A stretch of 7,886 nucleotides of DNA from Verrucomicrobiia bacterium (lineage in GTDB: Bacteria; Verrucomicrobiota; Verrucomicrobiia; Opitutales; Opitutaceae). How positions within the stretch are numbered: the stretch's first letter is position 1; each line of letters starts with the position of its first letter. The position numbers were made by a program, and so were the translations under genes. The notes under the pieces are model-generated. The model did not search any database. It was not told the DNA's origin and saw only the letters and a program-made list of their open reading frames with translations. Where the stretch lies: positions 1 to 7,886 of the forward strand of contig JAUHWE010000188.1 in assembly GCA_030424825.1 (NCBI GenBank), written 5' to 3'. Of the stretch, positions 7,204 through 7,886 are shown in pieces.

Positions 7204-7886
7204 ATGAATAGAATACTGGTTTTATCGAGTTGGAGTTTTGTCACCATTGCGTTTCAAAGCCTTTGTGGCTTAGAGCCTTTGATTTCGACCAAAGGGAAAC
7301 AGTTATTCGAGGACCGTTTTGAAAGCTCCGTTGTCAAATCCGAGTGGAACGCTCTCCACGGAACGCGATGGAATATTAAAGACGGGTCCTTTGTCGGGAT
7401 CCCGTCAACGAAAGCGTTTCAGGCGAGTCGCGACAATCACACGGGAGCGACTCCGAGCATGAGGCTTTATGCGGGAGCCCGTGATTGCATATTGGAAATG
7501 TCTGTTATGATTACTGGTGGCTTGAATGCGGCCCACATTGGATTTGACGAAGGAAGTACCGCTGATACTACCGGGCACATCTTCCGGCTGATTCTTGGAA
7601 CCGAATCTGGCGTCGCGCTTCAAAAAGACCGGAACTCCCAGAAAGGGGGCGACAAGGATCAGATTCTGCAACAGTCCGATTGGAAAATTGAACCTGACCG
7701 CTGGTATAAAGTGTTGCTGGAGACTCGTGGCTCGGAAGTCGTGGCTCAAATCGAAAATGGTCCGACCCTAATGATGCGAAATGAGCGGTTGGATGTTCCG
7801 AAAGTCTCAGTCAATTTAAAAGCTAGGGGCAAAGAAGGGTCGATTCGCTATGACGATGTCCGTCTCTGGGAGGCGTTGCCACTGGA
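7204..7886 (+). CDS. Exported concanavalin-like / DUF1080-like protein, 3'-truncated
   Basis: An ATG at 7204 opens a frame with no stop through the right edge, giving 227 visible residues; the gene continues outside. The first 22 residues form a signal peptide (MNRILVLSS, a hydrophobic core, QSLCG), probably cut before LEPLIS. The Cys at 21 lacks a proper lipobox. The mature part reads as a beta-sandwich of the DUF1080 / LamG-like type: LFEDRFE at 34-40, then WNIKDGSFVG at 56-65, where a Trp and an Asp-Gly turn are typical, DRWYKVLLETRG at 165-176, and SIRYDDVRLWEA at 213-224, the usual closing strand. A single domain is nearly complete, so the stop may lie just outside, or more domains may follow. 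Such proteins are often carbohydrate-binding or glycosidase-like in PVC bacteria. No catalytic residues can be assigned. It lies 46 nt after the cytochrome-type gene with a weak ribosome site (AAAGA). A 114-codon antisense frame here (7405-7749) is a shadow. Confidence 0.78.
   Translation, partial: MNRILVLSSWSFVTIAFQSLCGLEPLISTKGKQLFEDRFESSVVKSEWNALHGTRWNIKDGSFVGIPSTKAFQASRDNHTGATPSMRLYAGARDCILEMSVMITGGLNAAHIGFDEGSTADTTGHIFRLILGTESGVALQKDRNSQKGGDKDQILQQSDWKIEPDRWYKVLLETRGSEVVAQIENGPTLMMRNERLDVPKVSVNLKARGKEGSIRYDDVRLWEALPL

Noticed and set aside
7405..7749. Antisense ORF of 114 codons near the right end
   Set aside because: The + frame from 7204 is open across the whole stretch, has a signal peptide and beta-sandwich motifs, and explains the region better.
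1..7886. CRISPR arrays, tRNA or rRNA genes, insertion sequences, prophage or integrase signs
   Set aside because: No regularly spaced repeats, cloverleaf-like tRNA sequence, rRNA segments or transposase motifs were seen on reading. The gene content looks like an ordinary chromosomal catabolic locus.

Overview
The window is a compact stretch with every gene on the + strand. It looks like a member of the PVC superphylum, either Verrucomicrobiota or Planctomycetota, by eye of balanced base composition. The reason is gene content: a Cys-type sulfatase, a Tat-type HXXSHH (DUF1552) protein, a planctomycete-type cytochrome c with DUF1587/1595/1592/1588/1585 domains, and a secreted concanavalin-like or DUF1080-like protein. 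These families are expanded and often adjacent in those phyla. Family names come from motif recognition, not database searches.

Layout. Positions 1-1448 hold the 3' part of a guanidine-modifying hydrolase of the agmatine / peptidyl-arginine deiminase superfamily; its reading frame is open to the left edge. Positions 1449-1708 are non-coding, with one 8-bp inverted repeat pair, one short direct repeat and no convincing promoter or terminator. Positions 1709-3211 encode an exported sulfatase. The DUF1552 protein follows after 27 nt (3239-4522), then the diheme cytochrome-type protein (about 4539-7157, start uncertain). A 46-nt gap with a small hairpin leads to a further exported protein beginning at 7204 and still open at the right edge.

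How the genes may work together. The last four genes are co-oriented and closely spaced, and each product carries an export signal, so they look like one operon for an extracytoplasmic process. The sulfatase suggests a sulfated glycan or other sulfate ester as substrate. The last protein looks like a carbohydrate-binding or glycosidase-like beta-sandwich. The DUF1552/cytochrome pair would add an undefined redox or surface function. That coupling is inference: the two DUF-rich proteins have no settled biochemical role known to me. The deiminase gene lies 260 nt upstream and is probably a separate transcription unit.

Odd points: a helix-rich insertion of about 90 residues in the deiminase, loss of the usual His in the sulfatase K-x-H motif, a Thr-for-Ser variant of the HXXSHH motif, an unassigned beta-rich region in the cytochrome protein, and an ambiguous cytochrome N-terminus. 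I see no tRNA, rRNA, CRISPR array, insertion sequence or integrase.
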